NCBI RefSeq assembly: GCF_040359615.1
Contig: NZ_CP132942.1
Span: 558,001 to 622,000, forward strand
Reading direction: 5' to 3'
DNA length: 64,000 bases
Source of the DNA: Tunturibacter psychrotolerans
GTDB lineage: Bacteria; Acidobacteriota; Terriglobia; Terriglobales; Acidobacteriaceae
Shown here: in pieces, positions 62,849 through 64,000 of the stretch
Layout: every line of letters begins with the position of its first letter
How positions within the stretch are numbered: the stretch's first letter is position 1
The notes under the pieces: generated by a model
Database searches by the model: none
Told to the model about the DNA's origin: nothing
The model's input: only the letters and a program-made list of their open reading frames with translations
Position numbers and translations under genes: made by a program

Positions 62849-63448
62849 TTAGCGGATGGCGGCCATGGCGGCGCGGAAGAGAGTTTCGAAGTCGTGGGCG
62901 GCGTTGGGGTCCTTGGTGATGGCAGTTTCGATTGCTTTCTGAGCGATGGGGCGGGGGTAGCCGAGGTTGACCAAGGCGGAGAGGGCATCGTCGCCTGCGG
63001 GGCCGTGGTGTGGGCCTCCGGTGGTGGTGGGGATGGCGGTGGCGAGGTCGTCGAGTTTGTCTTTGAGTTCGAGGACTACGCGTTCGGAGGTCTTTTTGCC
63101 GATGCCGGGGATGCGGGTGAGGGTGGCGTGATCGCCGGAGCGGATGGCGGTGATGAGACGGCTGGCGTCGATGCCGCTGAGGACCGTGATGGCGAGCTTG
63201 GGGCCGATGCCGGAGATGGTCAGGAGCTTTTCGAAGAGGCGCTTCTCCTGAGTTTCAGAGAATCCGAAGAGGGCGATCTGGTCTTCGCGGACGTGGGTGT
63301 GGATGTGAAGCGTGGCTTCGGTGCCTTCGTTGGGCAGCGCGGAGAAGGTGGCGACGCTGATGGTGACGTCGTAACCTACGCCAGCGCACTCGAGGATGGC
63401 TTGATTGGGAGTCTTTGAGAGGAGGCGTCCGCGAAGGTGGGCGATCAT
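62849..63448 (-). CDS. ruvA: Holliday junction branch migration protein RuvA
   Basis: Tetrameric junction-binding subunit that positions the RuvB motor. The 199 aa have the N-terminal OB fold (MIAHLRGRLLSKTPNQAILE, HTHVREDQIALFGF), twin helix-hairpin-helix motifs (LLTISGIGPKLAITVLSG and TRIPGIGKKTSERVVLEL) and the C-terminal RuvB-binding domain (DDALSALVNLGYPRPIAQKAI). I start at the ATG at 63448; longer starts up to 63505 add non-family residues. Codon use here is C-ending on the minus strand, opposite to minus-strand genes left of rnpB. Confidence 0.97.
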   Translation of the reverse strand: MIAHLRGRLLSKTPNQAILECAGVGYDVTISVATFSALPNEGTEATLHIHTHVREDQIALFGFSETQEKRLFEKLLTISGIGPKLAITVLSGIDASRLITAIRSGDHATLTRIPGIGKKTSERVVLELKDKLDDLATAIPTTTGGPHHGPAGDDALSALVNLGYPRPIAQKAIETAITKDPNAAHDFETLFRAAMAAIR

Positions 63449-63499
63449 GCTGTTGGTGATTGTAGCGTGTTGGTTTGGGTTTGTTCGGTGGTGCTGCAT

Positions 63500-63505
63500 T
63501 AGCAT
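63500..63505 (+). promoter_or_regulatory. -10-like box TAGCAT, leaderless start
   Basis: TAGCAT ends 8 nt before the ATG of the RNase T2 gene with no ribosome site in between. Also lies between the divergent ruvA and RNase T2 genes. Confidence 0.35.
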
Positions 63506-63513
63506 GTTGGCTT

Positions 63514-64000
63514 ATGAAGACTTTCTCTGTGCGGCGTTTTATGGCGACCTGTCTGCCATTGCTGGTATTGGTGGCTTGTTGTTTGCGTAGCGGTGCTCAG
63601 GAGAAAGGAGAGCCGGGGAAGTTCGACTTCTATCTGATGAATCTTGCGTGGGGACCGGAGTTCTGTTCGGTTCCGGGGGCGGGTTCGGAGTGTAAGGCAC
63701 CACGTGGATTCGTGCTGCATGGGTTGTGGCCGCAGAACTACAACGGATCGTATCCGGTGAACTGCGCGGAACGTTCGGGGCCGTCGCACCCTGAGCTGAA
63801 TTTAGATATCACTCCCGACCTTCCGCTGCTGGATCATGAGTGGAAGAAACATGGGACGTGTACGACGATGTCGCCGGAGGAGTTCTTTGGGTTGGAACAT
63901 CAGGCGTTTCATTCGGTGAGGATTCCGAAGAAGCTGCGTGATCTGAAGCACGAGGAGCCGTTGAGGCCGAAAGATATCCTCCATTTGTTTGCGAAGGCTA
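63514..64000 (+). CDS. RNase T2 family ribonuclease (partial)
   Basis: The gene runs off the right edge; 162 codons are present. A signal peptide (MATCLPLLVLVACCLRSGAQ region) is followed by DFYLMNLAWGPEFC and both catalytic segments of RNase T2: CAS I FVLHGLWPQNYNG and CAS II LLDHEWKKHGTC, each with its active His. It would cleave extracellular RNA through a cyclic phosphate. Codons are G-ending on the plus strand, unlike plus-strand genes to the left. Divergent from ruvA, 65 bp apart. Confidence 0.9.
   Translation, partial: MKTFSVRRFMATCLPLLVLVACCLRSGAQEKGEPGKFDFYLMNLAWGPEFCSVPGAGSECKAPRGFVLHGLWPQNYNGSYPVNCAERSGPSHPELNLDITPDLPLLDHEWKKHGTCTTMSPEEFFGLEHQAFHSVRIPKKLRDLKHEEPLRPKDILHLFAKA

Overview
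The window looks like chromosome of an Acidobacteriota bacterium of the Terriglobia/Acidobacteriaceae type (Edaphobacter, Granulicella and Terriglobus are the nearest types I know). Reasons: high GC; an 'acidobacterial duplicated orphan permease' (24904-27321); a very large Oar-like TonB-dependent receptor with an N-terminal carboxypeptidase-regulatory domain (35714-39412); many Tat-signal and lipoprotein-signal proteins; LpxC (Gram-negative outer membrane); and a hopanoid-type glycosyltransferase (HpnI-like). The assignment is inference from gene content. I see no phage, IS element, CRISPR array, tRNA or 5S/16S/23S rRNA.

Layout. 1-3.9 kb (minus): 5' end of a tonB gene, then secF, secD, yajC and a MmcQ/YjbR protein. 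4.1-6.2 kb (plus): a UPF0303 protein and a GT-C/GT39 membrane glycosyltransferase lie between yajC and tgt (6.2-7.35 kb), genes that are often adjacent elsewhere. 7.5-15.9 kb (mostly plus): secreted phosphoesterase, Tat-exported multicopper oxidase, Tat aldo/keto reductase, MFS exporter and Zn alcohol dehydrogenase. 16-20.6 kb (minus): a tight operon of DUF2252 protein, FAD monooxygenase and exported TPR protein. 20.6-24 kb (plus): long AI-2E-type permease and a PLP decarboxylase. 24-28.9 kb (minus): CADD-type p-aminobenzoate synthase, orphan permease, folK and lpxC. 29-35.6 kb: M20 peptidase, Maf, mutarotase, NIPSNAP protein, nucleoside hydrolase and two envelope proteins. 35.7-42.5 kb: giant TonB receptor, isoaspartyl peptidase and pyruvate oxidase/dehydrogenase. 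42.6-50.2 kb: housekeeping and envelope genes (PgsA-like, greA, ruvX, mltG, LolA/LolB-like lipoprotein, quinone reductase, DoxX, TonB-C protein, Gfo/Idh oxidoreductase). 50.3-59.3 kb: alpha/beta hydrolases, alr, SGNH lipoprotein, HpnI-like glycosyltransferase and two MacB-type permeases without an ATPase. 59.6-61.8 kb: two-gene unit of carboxypeptidase-regulatory/HEAT proteins. 62.2-64 kb: rnpB, ruvA and the 5' part of an RNase T2 gene.

Themes. (i) Folate: the CADD homologue keeps the metal ligands and the sacrificial Tyr and Lys of the chlamydial enzyme and sits on the same strand as folK, one gene away. (ii) Three dispersed intergenic repeat families are visible, one with two stem-loops whose arms covary between copies. 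(iii) Many genes lack a Shine-Dalgarno sequence and instead have a -10-like TANNNT box 6-9 nt before the start codon, suggesting leaderless transcripts; several boxes are GTAGACT. (iv) Base composition changes sharply near 62.65 kb: to the left the plus strand is C-rich whichever way genes point, to the right it is G-rich. This is an origin-like sign change or an inversion boundary.
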